From Nanoperiomorbus sp963544155 (lineage in GTDB: Bacteria; Patescibacteriota; Saccharimonadia; Saccharimonadales; Saccharimonadaceae), in NCBI GenBank assembly GCA_963544155.1, contig CAUUDW010000004.1, forward strand, positions 8,843-72,842: DNA of 64,000 nt, written 5' to 3'. The notes below the pieces were generated by a model. That model worked only from the letters and a program-made list of their open reading frames with translations, did not search any database and had not been told where the DNA came from. The translations under genes and the position numbers were made by a program. Shown one piece after another: positions 47,291 to 54,299 of the stretch (position 1 is the stretch's first letter; every line of letters begins with the position of its first letter).

Positions 47291-47764
47291 ATGCCTAGCC
47301 CGACGAACTATTTTACCGACGGTAGCGCTGTGCCTAACCCGGGGCAGGGTGGCTTCGCCGTGATCAAAGACGGTCAGCCGTACCTGATCGGCGGGGAGGC
47401 AACGGGGTCACCGATTAGCAGCAACCAAACGACCAATATTCGCATGGAGGCGAGGGCAATCATCGCCGCTCTGAGAGATGCCGACGGCAAGCCGTGCCGG
47501 ATCGTCACCGACAGCCAATTCTGGATCAATGTGGCGACCAAGTGGGCACCGAGTTGGCAGGCAAAGGGTTGGCGCAAGTCCGGTGGAGAGATTAAGAATC
47601 TTGATCTGGTCACCGAGCTATACCGGCTCTATCAGGAGTCACGGGCGGAGCTGGTCTGGACTAGGGGGCATGCCGGTACGGAGCTGAATGAGCTGGCTGA
47701 CCACTGGGCGAATCGAGCCCGCCAGCTCAAACTCACCGACCCGGTACTAGCTGGCAATTATTGA
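47291..47764 (+). CDS. rnhA: ribonuclease H
   Basis: The product is 157 residues from ATG 47291, five bases after the DUF2207 stop. RNase HI motifs are present: FTDGSAVPNPGQGGFAV (first Asp), RMEARAIIAAL (Glu), IVTDSQFWINVATKW (second Asp), VWTRGHAGTELNELADHWAN (His loop and last Asp). It would degrade RNA in RNA-DNA hybrids. The longer in-frame extension from 47237 lies inside the Gly-rich tail of the upstream gene and is an artefact. Confidence 0.92.
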   Translation: MPSPTNYFTDGSAVPNPGQGGFAVIKDGQPYLIGGEATGSPISSNQTTNIRMEARAIIAALRDADGKPCRIVTDSQFWINVATKWAPSWQAKGWRKSGGEIKNLDLVTELYRLYQESRAELVWTRGHAGTELNELADHWANRARQLKLTDPVLAGNY

Positions 47765-47778
47765 CTTGCGCTAAGTAT

Positions 47779-47986
47779 CCAGGTAATTTCCCTCTACGCA
47801 TAACTCTATGGTGTACGAGTAGTACAGGTGGTCTCCTCAGGCTTGGCACCATATAAACTACCACGTGCACTGGTAAGCTTACTGCTATATCAACAGCCTT
47901 CGTCAACCACACTGTACTACTCGTACCTAGGAATACTTATTTTAATCGAAGTTAGATTAAGTAATGAGACTGGGGAAATTACATAT
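47779..47986. mobile_element. MITE-like element, left-island copy (diverged)
   Basis: A roughly 205-bp element bounded by GGTAATTTCCC on the left and GGGGAAATTAC on the right. Inside is a perfect 15-bp inverted repeat, GTACGAGTAGTACAG (47813-47827) with its complement at 47912-47926, enclosing a conserved core. The whole is the inverted, diverged counterpart of 54023-54227. No ORF. Confidence 0.7.
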
Positions 47987-48002
47987 GTATCAATGTCTTA
48001 GC

Positions 48003-48112
48003 CAGAGTAACTCACCTAGCTTCCTCAGGCCTGGCGACGTAGCAAGTACCACTGGCAATTGCCAGCCTACTGCTGTATCAACAGCCATCGGAAGCTTAGG
48101 TGAGCTACTCTG
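48003..48112. repeat. hairpin-closed core repeat, second copy in left island
   Basis: The arms 48003-48024 and 48090-48112 are imperfect inverted repeats (CAGAGTAACTCACC... against ...GGTGAGCTACTCTG). They enclose the same approximately 65-base core (CCTCAGGCCTGGCGACGTAG ... GTATCAACAGCC) as the MITE-like element. The arm sequence is entirely different from the other copies but still self-complementary. Confidence 0.7.
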
Positions 48113-48136
48113 ACACATATAATCCTTAACGCATCA

Positions 48137-48257
48137 AAGGGTGTCTTTCGTCCTTCGTCTGCGTCAGTCATTTCCTGAAGACTGTGCACGCTTGAAGCTC
48201 AGCAGTGCACGAGCCAGCCAGGCGGGTCTGAAGGAAATGATGACGAGACGAAGAGTG
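48137..48257 (+). repeat. 121-bp perfect inverted repeat, left copy
   Basis: It is identical to the reverse complement of 53643-53763 over all 121 bases. The repeat itself is a near-palindrome: CTTCGTCT...TCATTTCCT on one side mirrors AGGAAATGATGACGAGACGAAG on the other with small offsets, so each copy can fold into a long hairpin. Confidence 0.9.
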
Positions 48258-48349
48258 GGGGCTGTAGTGACGAGTGTCTTGAGCCATATCAACAAGTTAG
48301 CTAAACGGCAAGGGATATGTGCAGTGAAGAGGATGGGGTGTCATTATGC

Positions 48350-48355
48350 TATAAT
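48350..48355 (+). promoter_or_regulatory. -10 box for leaderless DUF4868 gene
   Basis: Perfect TATAAT ends seven bases before ATG 48363. This rules against the longer frame from 48141, which runs through the 121-bp repeat. Confidence 0.7.
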
Positions 48356-48362
48356 TGCCAGC

Positions 48363-49436
48363 ATGGAAAATGACCCCGATCTAGCTAACCCAACCTCGCC
48401 GGCACCCGGTGACGAAACCGAAAACACCCCCGAGACCACTGAGACCTCAACCAATACCAGCGAGCCAAGCTTTGACCTCTTCGCCTGGGCAAATCAACTA
48501 GCTCGCCTCAAGAACGACCTGAAGGTTGAGCTCTTCCTGATCAATAAGCACTATACCGTTTATCATCTAGCCGTCGCCAATGCTCTCCAGCCCCAAGTCG
48601 CCCCTGTCTTCATCGTTGACCTGCTCAGCGAAATCGAGAAAGGCGCCGGGCTAGGGCTAGAAGTGCGAGCTTACGAGCAGTCCGAGAGTGAGCCCGGAGT
48701 CTTACTCTATTCGACTTGCGGGCAGGTGAGTAATGCCGGACATATCTTAAATGTCATCGAGCATGAGCGCACTAGCGTCGAGACTTTTAACGAGTACGAC
48801 CACGAGCTCAAGAATATCAAGCTAATAGCGGCCCGTTTTACCCACCCAGAGATTACTCCTTTCTATGTTTGTAAACAGATCGCCGGGTCAGGTAGCCTCA
48901 ATGAACGAACTGCCTGGGAGATCGGTGAGGATGGCAAGCTGCAGCAGTTTAGCGCCGCCAGCGCCTTTAAGATCCCGCTCGACAACCAAGTCCTGATCGC
49001 CGGCAATGGTGACGATGACGCCGACCAACGAATCTTCGCCTTCGCCCCGAAGAAATTTGAGGCGATGTTTGGCTATAATTACAAGAAGCAGGCTATCGCC
49101 GATAAGAAGGTTGAGCAGATCTTGTCTCGCTACCAGCTTAACTTTCCCGAAGGACAAGACCTCAATACTATGGTGGCAGGTCACCCCAAGCTGATCAATA
49201 AACTCCAGAATCTGGAGCTTGGCACCAAGACCCAGGAGGAGCTGGTTGATTACGGCGAAGAGATGGGGCTGGATCTGATGACTACCGACGACGGCGCTAT
49301 CATTATCATGGACAGCCGAGATATCGAGACTTTTGTCGGCTTGCTTAATGACGACTATATGACTAGCGACCTAACTGGACTAAAGTACGAGATCAAAGGC
49401 AAGAAACTACTGGAAGATCGCCCGGCAGACGAATAA
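48363..49436 (+). CDS. DUF4868-family protein (KwaB-like, without KwaA)
   Basis: The 357-residue protein begins with an acidic disordered tail (about 1-37). The remaining region has the DUF4868 pattern: an alpha/beta N-half (VELFLINKHYTVYHLAVA), a central ...LIAGNGDDDADQRIFAFAPKKFEAMFGYNYKKQAIADKKVEQIL block and a C-terminal helical part ending LTGLKYEIKGKKLLED. DUF4868 is the domain of KwaB in the two-gene Kiwa anti-phage system. No membrane KwaA partner is adjacent, so this is an orphan or a different system. It lies at the edge of the 5.4-kb block bounded by inverted repeats. Confidence 0.72.
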   Translation: MENDPDLANPTSPAPGDETENTPETTETSTNTSEPSFDLFAWANQLARLKNDLKVELFLINKHYTVYHLAVANALQPQVAPVFIVDLLSEIEKGAGLGLEVRAYEQSESEPGVLLYSTCGQVSNAGHILNVIEHERTSVETFNEYDHELKNIKLIAARFTHPEITPFYVCKQIAGSGSLNERTAWEIGEDGKLQQFSAASAFKIPLDNQVLIAGNGDDDADQRIFAFAPKKFEAMFGYNYKKQAIADKKVEQILSRYQLNFPEGQDLNTMVAGHPKLINKLQNLELGTKTQEELVDYGEEMGLDLMTTDDGAIIIMDSRDIETFVGLLNDDYMTSDLTGLKYEIKGKKLLEDRPADE

Positions 49437-49452
49437 GCTCTTAAATCATCAA

Positions 49453-49738
49453 TCAAAAAGCCCGCCCAGAAGCAAGGGTGGGCATCGCTTCTGTAGCGGG
49501 CTATTCGACCTCTCGACGCACCATTCTGGCTACTGACAACCAGTAAGCGTAACCCACCTCACACTTGGGGCTCGCCGGTCAAGAGGGTTAGATACGTGCC
49601 GACTAGCTGTCGCCAAAGCGATAGCTAAAAGTGGAGGGTAGAATACTTCGAGTCTGCACGTAGCCTAACACTAATTAGTGTTATGATAGGGGGTATAATG
49701 TGCTAGTCGGGCGTTAGCAGTGGCTATCACCCGATAAC
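49453..49738 (-). ncRNA. candidate structured non-coding RNA, about 286 nt
   Basis: No ORF covers this region. On the - strand a consensus promoter starts transcription near 49738, and a GC-rich nested hairpin followed by TTTTTGATT ends it near 49453. Internally there are strong paired segments: GCGTTA/TAACGC, a long-range perfect 9-bp helix CCGACTAGC/GCTAGTCGG, the palindrome AACACTAATTAGTGTT, AGCT-A-TCGC/GCGA-C-AGCT and TAACCC/GGGTTA. I could not match it to tmRNA, RNase P RNA, 6S or SRP RNA by their conserved sequence blocks. It may be a divergent housekeeping RNA or a new one. Confidence 0.55.
49459..49502 (-). terminator. terminator of the candidate RNA
   Basis: Nested stems AGCCCGC/GCGGGCT (49459-49465/49496-49502) and CAGAAGC/GCTTCTG (49467-49473/49487-49493) are followed on the - strand by a run of five T. 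No T tract follows on the + strand, so it serves - strand transcription. Confidence 0.6.
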
Positions 49739-49744
49739 GCTGAT

Positions 49745-49773
49745 ATATTAGCACGCTTTGTCGTGATTGTCAA
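49745..49773 (-). promoter_or_regulatory. consensus promoter of the candidate RNA
   Basis: On the - strand TTGACA (49768-49773) and TAATAT (49745-49750) are exactly 17 bases apart, with the same two hexamers as the higBA promoter. Confidence 0.75.
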
Positions 49774-49789
49774 CTACTTTAGCAGGATA

Positions 49790-50668
49790 ATGGATAACAT
49801 CAAGCAAATACTCCCTCATGACAACGATTTTCTCCAGCGGACGGCCGTCATTGACAAGCCGGCCAAGAAGCTGTGGTACATCGGTAGTATCCCGCCACTC
49901 ATGCCAACTGTCGCCATCGTCGGCAGTCGCAAGCCGACCAGCTATGGCAGAGCTATCAACGCCCGGATCACCGGCGAGTTAGCTCGGCACGGAGTAGTCA
50001 TCGTCAGCGGACTAGCCATTGGTCATGACGGGCTGGCTCACCGAGCTTGCCTCGACGCCGGCGGCACGACCGTAGCCGTCTTGGGCAATGGACTGGCTCA
50101 TATTTACCCGCAGACCAATCGCACTCTAGCTCAGCGCATCGTCCAGGCAGATGGCGCCCTGATCAGTGAGTATCCGCCCGAGGCACCGGTCTTGCCCCAC
50201 CAGTTCTTGGAGCGCAACCGTTTGATCAGCGCTCTCGCCGATATCGTGGTAGTGATCGAGGCGGGCGAGCGCTCCGGCACGCTCAATACCGCCTCGCACG
50301 CCTTGACTCAGGGTAAAGAAGTGATGGCGGTGCCCGGTAACATCACCTCGCCGCTATCGACCGGCTGCAATAGATTGATCGCCCAAGGTGCCAGCCCGGT
50401 ACTCACAGCGCAGGACATCTTAGATCGCCTGCCGCTCGCTAAGACAGAAGACCAACCCGACCATCAGGCCGAGAGGGCGGATCAGGTTCGCTTCGACTCG
50501 CCCGACAGTCAGGTTATCTACGACCTGATCGTTCAGGGCGAAAGCGATGGCGACCGCCTACTGAGCAAGAGCGGTCTCAGCACCAGTCAGTTTAGCCTTG
50601 CCTTAACCATGCTAGAGCTAAATGGCTACATCGTAGCCCTAGGCAACAACACCTGGGGCAAGCGCTAG
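49790..50668 (+). CDS. dprA: DNA-processing protein DprA
   Basis: The product is 292 residues from ATG 49790; GTG 49763 is an alternative. The DprA/Smf Rossmann-like core is clear: VAIVGSRKPTSYGRAI near residue 40, VSGLAIGHDGLAHRACLDAGGTTVAVLGNGL near 75, ISEYPPE, PHQFLERNRLISALADIVVVIEAGERSGTLNTASHAL and VMAVPGNI. A winged-helix domain ends the protein. DprA loads RecA on incoming single-stranded DNA during natural transformation. It faces away from the candidate RNA gene, with the promoter regions overlapping. Confidence 0.93.
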   Translation: MDNIKQILPHDNDFLQRTAVIDKPAKKLWYIGSIPPLMPTVAIVGSRKPTSYGRAINARITGELARHGVVIVSGLAIGHDGLAHRACLDAGGTTVAVLGNGLAHIYPQTNRTLAQRIVQADGALISEYPPEAPVLPHQFLERNRLISALADIVVVIEAGERSGTLNTASHALTQGKEVMAVPGNITSPLSTGCNRLIAQGASPVLTAQDILDRLPLAKTEDQPDHQAERADQVRFDSPDSQVIYDLIVQGESDGDRLLSKSGLSTSQFSLALTMLELNGYIVALGNNTWGKR

Positions 50669-50783
50669 CCGGAAGTCGCTCAAGCTTGACGACCACCCAA
50701 GGTAATATTACAGTAAGGTTGTTACCTCAGAGTGGGGTAATCTAGCGCCATGCGCTAGCCAAATCGAGGGGAAGGAGGGGATA

Positions 50784-51143
50784 ATGAATCCCCGCAAACC
50801 TCTTAAACCCGGAGATCTTTTAGTGGATATCCGGGTAAATGGAAGGCTCGTTGGGAAATTAAATCACAACGAGCTAGTTGCGGTATTCGCTCAAACGAGC
50901 GGATACCAACTGATCGAGGGTCTGCGATACCGTTATGTGCGCTTCGACTGGCACAGCGGAGAGCGCAGTCGCAGGCATTCTCGCTCCAAGCTTGTCCACC
51001 TTGAACCACCCAAGGTGGATCGAAAAAAGGCCTTGCGCATCAACTCCGACGGAGTGATGCTATTGGGGTGGCCGGTCATGGAGACCGGTCAGGCGATAAA
51101 TCTTTCCATCCGTTTGGATGGAATGGCTGTCGTTGTCGAGTGA
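50784..51143 (+). CDS. small hairpin-encoded protein, unknown function
   Basis: The 119-residue protein starts at ATG 50784 with GAAGGAGGGG six bases before. It is basic in the middle (RSRRHSRSKL) and beta-rich at both ends. It is not recognised. As in the gene at 1447, the coding sequence is packed with short inverted repeats: 50846-50852/50868-50874, 50882-50907 (two 5-bp blocks around AAAC), 50996-51002/51012-51018, 51043-51055, 51072-51077/51083-51088 and 51105-51111/51116-51122. A GC-rich hairpin follows. Selection on mRNA structure is implied. Confidence 0.6.
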   Translation: MNPRKPLKPGDLLVDIRVNGRLVGKLNHNELVAVFAQTSGYQLIEGLRYRYVRFDWHSGERSRRHSRSKLVHLEPPKVDRKKALRINSDGVMLLGWPVMETGQAINLSIRLDGMAVVVE

Positions 51144-51171
51144 CACCGCCCCATCCAAGAGGCCCTTAAAG

Positions 51172-51197
51172 CCCCGGCCGGATTCGTTCGGTCGGGG
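51172..51197 (+). terminator. hairpin terminator between the small gene and topA
   Basis: A 9-bp stem (CCCCGGCCG / CGGTCGGGG, one G-T pair) with an 8-base loop is followed by TGATTTCTGATT. The T tract is weak. The topA -10 box lies 16 bases downstream. Confidence 0.5.
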
Positions 51198-51213
51198 TGA
51201 TTTCTGATTGTGC

Positions 51214-51219
51214 TATACT
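51214..51219 (+). promoter_or_regulatory. -10 box for leaderless topA mRNA
   Basis: TATACT ends seven bases before ATG 51227. Confidence 0.6.
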
Positions 51220-51226
51220 TGACCAA

Positions 51227-53539
51227 ATGAAAACAACCAAGATCAAGAACCTGATTATCGTCGAGTCTCCCGCCAAGGCTAAGAAGATCGAGAGCTTCCT
51301 CGGCAGTGACTATACCGTCATGGCCAGCATCGGTCATATCCGCTCCATCGCTAAGAAAGCTAGCGGTGGCGCCAAGCCGATTGACACCGAGCACGACTTC
51401 GCCACTATTTATGAGATTGACCCCGAGAAACGAAAAGTGGTCAAAGAGCTGAAAGACGCTGTCAAGCAAGCTGAGACCGTTTGGCTGGCCTCAGATGAAG
51501 ACCGTGAGGGGGAAGCGATTGCTTGGCACCTCTGCCAGGTGCTGGGGCTTGACCCGGCCAAGACTAACCGCATCACTTACCACGAGATCACTAAGGAGGC
51601 TATCACCGAGGCACTGGCTCATCCCCACACAGTGGACATGAACCTGGTCTATGCCCAGCAAGCTCGCCAGATCTTAGATAGACTGGTCGGCTTTGAGCTG
51701 AGTCCGGTAGTCTGGCGTAAAGTCCCGGGCGGCAAATCAGCCGGGCGAGTCCAGTCACCGGCAGTCCGCTTGCTGGTCGAGCGGGAGCGAGAGATTGAGC
51801 ACTATCAAACTACCTCTATTTATAAGACAACCGGTGTGTTTAATGCCGACAGTCAGAGCTTCAAGGCGACTCTCGACACTGACTTTGCCGACAAAGAGCA
51901 GGCTAAGCAATTCCTGGTCGGTCTACCCGGCAGTACATACACCGTAGCTGACATAGCAAAGACGACCGGCACCAGACGCCCTTTGCCGCCCTTCACCACC
52001 AGCACCTTACAGCAGGATGCCAACAATCGCCTCGGCTACAGCGCCAAGGCGACCATGAGCATTGCCCAAGGGCTATACCAGAGCGGCTACATCACCTATA
52101 TGCGAACCGACTCGGTCAACCTGAGCAACCAAGCCCTAGCCCAGATGACCGACTATATTGGCAAGACCTATGGCGATAGATACCATCAATTCCGCACCTT
52201 TACCACTAAGACTGCCGGCGCCCAAGAGGCACACGAGGCTATCCGCCCGACCGATATAGCCAGAGAATCCGTACCGGGTGATAGCCGAGCCCAGAAGCTT
52301 TATGACCTGATTCGTCGGCGCACTCTGGCTACTCAGATGGCTGACGCTAAGATTGACCGAACGACCATCACCATCGACATTAGCCGACACCAGCCCAAGT
52401 TTACCGCTAAAGGGGAGGTGCTGGTTTTCGACGGCTTCTTAAAGGTCTACGGTAGCAGCAAAGACGAAATCTTACCCGACCTGACTACCGGTCAAGTCGT
52501 AACAACGAACGAAATCGTTGCCCGGCAGACCTTCAGCCGACCGCCGGCTCGCTACAGCGAAGGCTCGCTGGTTAAGAAGCTGGAAGAACTGGAAATTGGT
52601 CGCCCTTCCACCTATGCCACCATCCTGAGCAACATTCAGCTCCGAGGCTACGCCAAGAAGGGCGACAGCGACGGGGTAGAGCGACCGGTTAACGAGCTAG
52701 TCCTCCAGGGCGACCAGTTGAGTGAGCGGACTGTCCACGAAAAAACCGGCTCGACCAAAGGTAAGCTGGTGCCGACCGACAGCGGTATCGTTCTCTCCGA
52801 CTTCCTGGTCGACTACTTTAACGACATAGTTGACTACGACTTCACCGCCGGCATCGAGAGTGAGCTTGACCAGATCGCCGATCATCAGCTCGACAAAGTC
52901 AAAATGCTCCGTCAGTTCTACGGCCCCTTCCACGACAAGATCAAAGATAGCGATAAGATTGAGCGTTCCAGCGTAGCCGGTCAGCGACTGGTCGGCACCG
53001 ACCCGAAAGACGGTCAACCTATCTATGCTCGCATGGGAGCATACGGCGCCATGCTCCAGAAAGGCGATAGCTCTCAAGAGGACACCAAAGTGACCTTTGC
53101 TAATATGCCCGAGGGAGCAAGCATTGCCACCGTCACCCTAGAGCAAGCCATCAAGATGTTTCAGCTACCTCGACAAGTCGGCACGACAACGAACGGACAG
53201 GAGATCATTGCTAATATCGGGCGTTTCGGCCCGTACATCAAGGTAGGCAAGCTCTTCGTCAGCATCAAGCCGGAGTCACCCTTTGAAATCAGTGAAACCA
53301 AGGCTAGAGAGCTATACCAAGCCAAGCTGGAGGCCGAGGCAGCCAAGCACATCGCCAGCTGGGGCGAGATTGAAGTCCTGAATGGTCGCTATGGACCATA
53401 TGTCACTGATGGCACTAAGAACGCTAAGATCCCGAAAGATACCGACCCGAAATCTCTGACGGAGGAACGGGCTAGGCGGTTACTAGCCGATGCTCCCGCC
53501 CGCCCAGCCAGGCGACGAGGCAGAAGGAAAGCAGCGTAA
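51227..53539 (+). CDS. topA: DNA topoisomerase I
   Basis: The product is 770 residues from ATG 51227. The Toprim domain has LIIVESPAKAKKIESFL (about 7-23) and ASDEDREGEAIAWHL near 90. The catalytic tyrosine is Y291 in GYITYMRTDSV. EAHEAIRPTD, RPSTYATIL and the C-terminal RYGPYV/RFGPYI repeats follow (TopA C-terminal repeats typical of CPR and Gram-positive enzymes). No CXXC zinc-finger domains are present; the protein ends in a basic tail. It relaxes negative supercoils. It lies within the 5.4-kb segment flanked by mirror repeats. Confidence 0.95.
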   Translation: MKTTKIKNLIIVESPAKAKKIESFLGSDYTVMASIGHIRSIAKKASGGAKPIDTEHDFATIYEIDPEKRKVVKELKDAVKQAETVWLASDEDREGEAIAWHLCQVLGLDPAKTNRITYHEITKEAITEALAHPHTVDMNLVYAQQARQILDRLVGFELSPVVWRKVPGGKSAGRVQSPAVRLLVEREREIEHYQTTSIYKTTGVFNADSQSFKATLDTDFADKEQAKQFLVGLPGSTYTVADIAKTTGTRRPLPPFTTSTLQQDANNRLGYSAKATMSIAQGLYQSGYITYMRTDSVNLSNQALAQMTDYIGKTYGDRYHQFRTFTTKTAGAQEAHEAIRPTDIARESVPGDSRAQKLYDLIRRRTLATQMADAKIDRTTITIDISRHQPKFTAKGEVLVFDGFLKVYGSSKDEILPDLTTGQVVTTNEIVARQTFSRPPARYSEGSLVKKLEELEIGRPSTYATILSNIQLRGYAKKGDSDGVERPVNELVLQGDQLSERTVHEKTGSTKGKLVPTDSGIVLSDFLVDYFNDIVDYDFTAGIESELDQIADHQLDKVKMLRQFYGPFHDKIKDSDKIERSSVAGQRLVGTDPKDGQPIYARMGAYGAMLQKGDSSQEDTKVTFANMPEGASIATVTLEQAIKMFQLPRQVGTTTNGQEIIANIGRFGPYIKVGKLFVSIKPESPFEISETKARELYQAKLEAEAAKHIASWGEIEVLNGRYGPYVTDGTKNAKIPKDTDPKSLTEERARRLLADAPARPARRRGRRKAA

Positions 53540-53574
53540 GCTACATTTGCCCGTGCCACCTTTGAGTTAGTTGA

Positions 53575-53622
53575 CACTATTTTCCCTATGGTCCATAGCA
53601 GACCGTGTGGTCTCCTCAGTTC
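53575..53622. repeat. truncated remnant of a core/MITE-like repeat
   Basis: ATTTTCCCTATGG followed by TGTGGTCTCCTCAG matches the start of the elements at 47779 and (inverted) 54227, but the rest is missing. It sits directly before the right 121-bp repeat. Confidence 0.45.
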
Positions 53623-53642
53623 TACTACCTAGTCAATTCCCT

Positions 53643-53763
53643 CACTCTTCGTCTCGTCATCATTTCCTTCAGACCCGCCTGGCTGGCTCGTGCACTGCTG
53701 AGCTTCAAGCGTGCACAGTCTTCAGGAAATGACTGACGCAGACGAAGGACGAAAGACACCCTT
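53643..53763 (-). repeat. 121-bp perfect inverted repeat, right copy
   Basis: The exact reverse complement of 48137-48257. Flanking bases differ on both sides, so the repeat is a discrete unit rather than the edge of a larger duplication. Confidence 0.9.
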
Positions 53764-53789
53764 AGCGTGGCAAGGGGTGATGTACGTAA

Positions 53790-53992
53790 GAGCAGGGCGA
53801 TATGGTTGACGAAGACTGTTGATATAACAGCTAGATAGCAATTGCCAGTGGTAGGTTGTACGTCGCCAGCCTGTCCAGCTGATGCCAGCCAGACTAACTA
53901 GACACAGCAAAGCATTGTTATACCATAGGCTTCCTTGTGGCTATGAGTGTTAAGCATCGTGCTGGAGCCTGAGGAGACCATACGCCCTGCTC
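53790..53992. repeat. hairpin-closed core repeat with an internal insertion
   Basis: The arms GAGCAGGGCGATATGG (53790-53805) and CCATACGCCCTGCTC (53978-53992) are complementary and unlike the arms of other copies. The core (TTGACGAAG ... GCAATTGCCAGTGGTA ... CCTGAGGAGACC) is shared but interrupted by about 90 unrelated bases. Confidence 0.65.
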
Positions 53993-54022
53993 TGAGCTAC
54001 GAGGCTTAATCTTGTTAATATG

Positions 54023-54227
54023 CCTGTAATTTCCCCATCTCATTTCTTAGTTCAACTTCAATCTAAGATGAGTGCTCCTAGTACGAGTAGTACAGTGTGG
54101 TTGACGAAGGCTGTTGATACAGCAGTAAGCTAGCAATTGCCAGTGGTACTAGCTACGTCGCCAGGCCTGAGGAGACCACCTGTACTGCTCGTGTGTCAAA
54201 GAGCTATGTGTATGGGGAAATTACAGG
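54023..54227. mobile_element. 205-bp MITE-like element with 16-bp terminal inverted repeats
   Basis: The ends CCTGTAATTTCCCCAT (54023-54038) and ATGGGGAAATTACAGG (54212-54227) are perfect inverted repeats. TATG lies directly outside both ends (54019-54022 and 54228-54231), a likely 4-bp target-site duplication. It contains an inner inverted repeat (54081-54095/54180-54194) enclosing the conserved core. No ORF: a non-autonomous element. Between 53540 and 54296 no gene is visible. Confidence 0.8.
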
Positions 54228-54299
54228 TATGATTGCAAATGAAAGATTAGCGGAGAAGCCTAAAACATTCGCCCGCTAAATATGATAAGATAACTGGTG

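Noticed and set aside
48141..48362. Longer open frame upstream of the DUF4868 gene (74 extra residues)
   Set aside because: It runs through the 121-bp inverted repeat and across the TATAAT box; the protein composition there is repeat-derived. Start at ATG 48363 is far better supported.
49453..49738. tmRNA, RNase P RNA, 6S or SRP RNA assignment
   Set aside because: I looked for a tRNA-like T-loop with terminal CCA, GAGGAAAGUCC/ACAGAA blocks, a 6S-type central bubble and the GGAAGG/AGCAGC SRP tetraloop region. Apart from a lone ACAGAA, none is present.
53722..53910. 62-codon open frame on the - strand between topA and the ATPase gene
   Set aside because: It lies inside the 121-bp repeat and core repeat, has no start signal and no recognisable protein.
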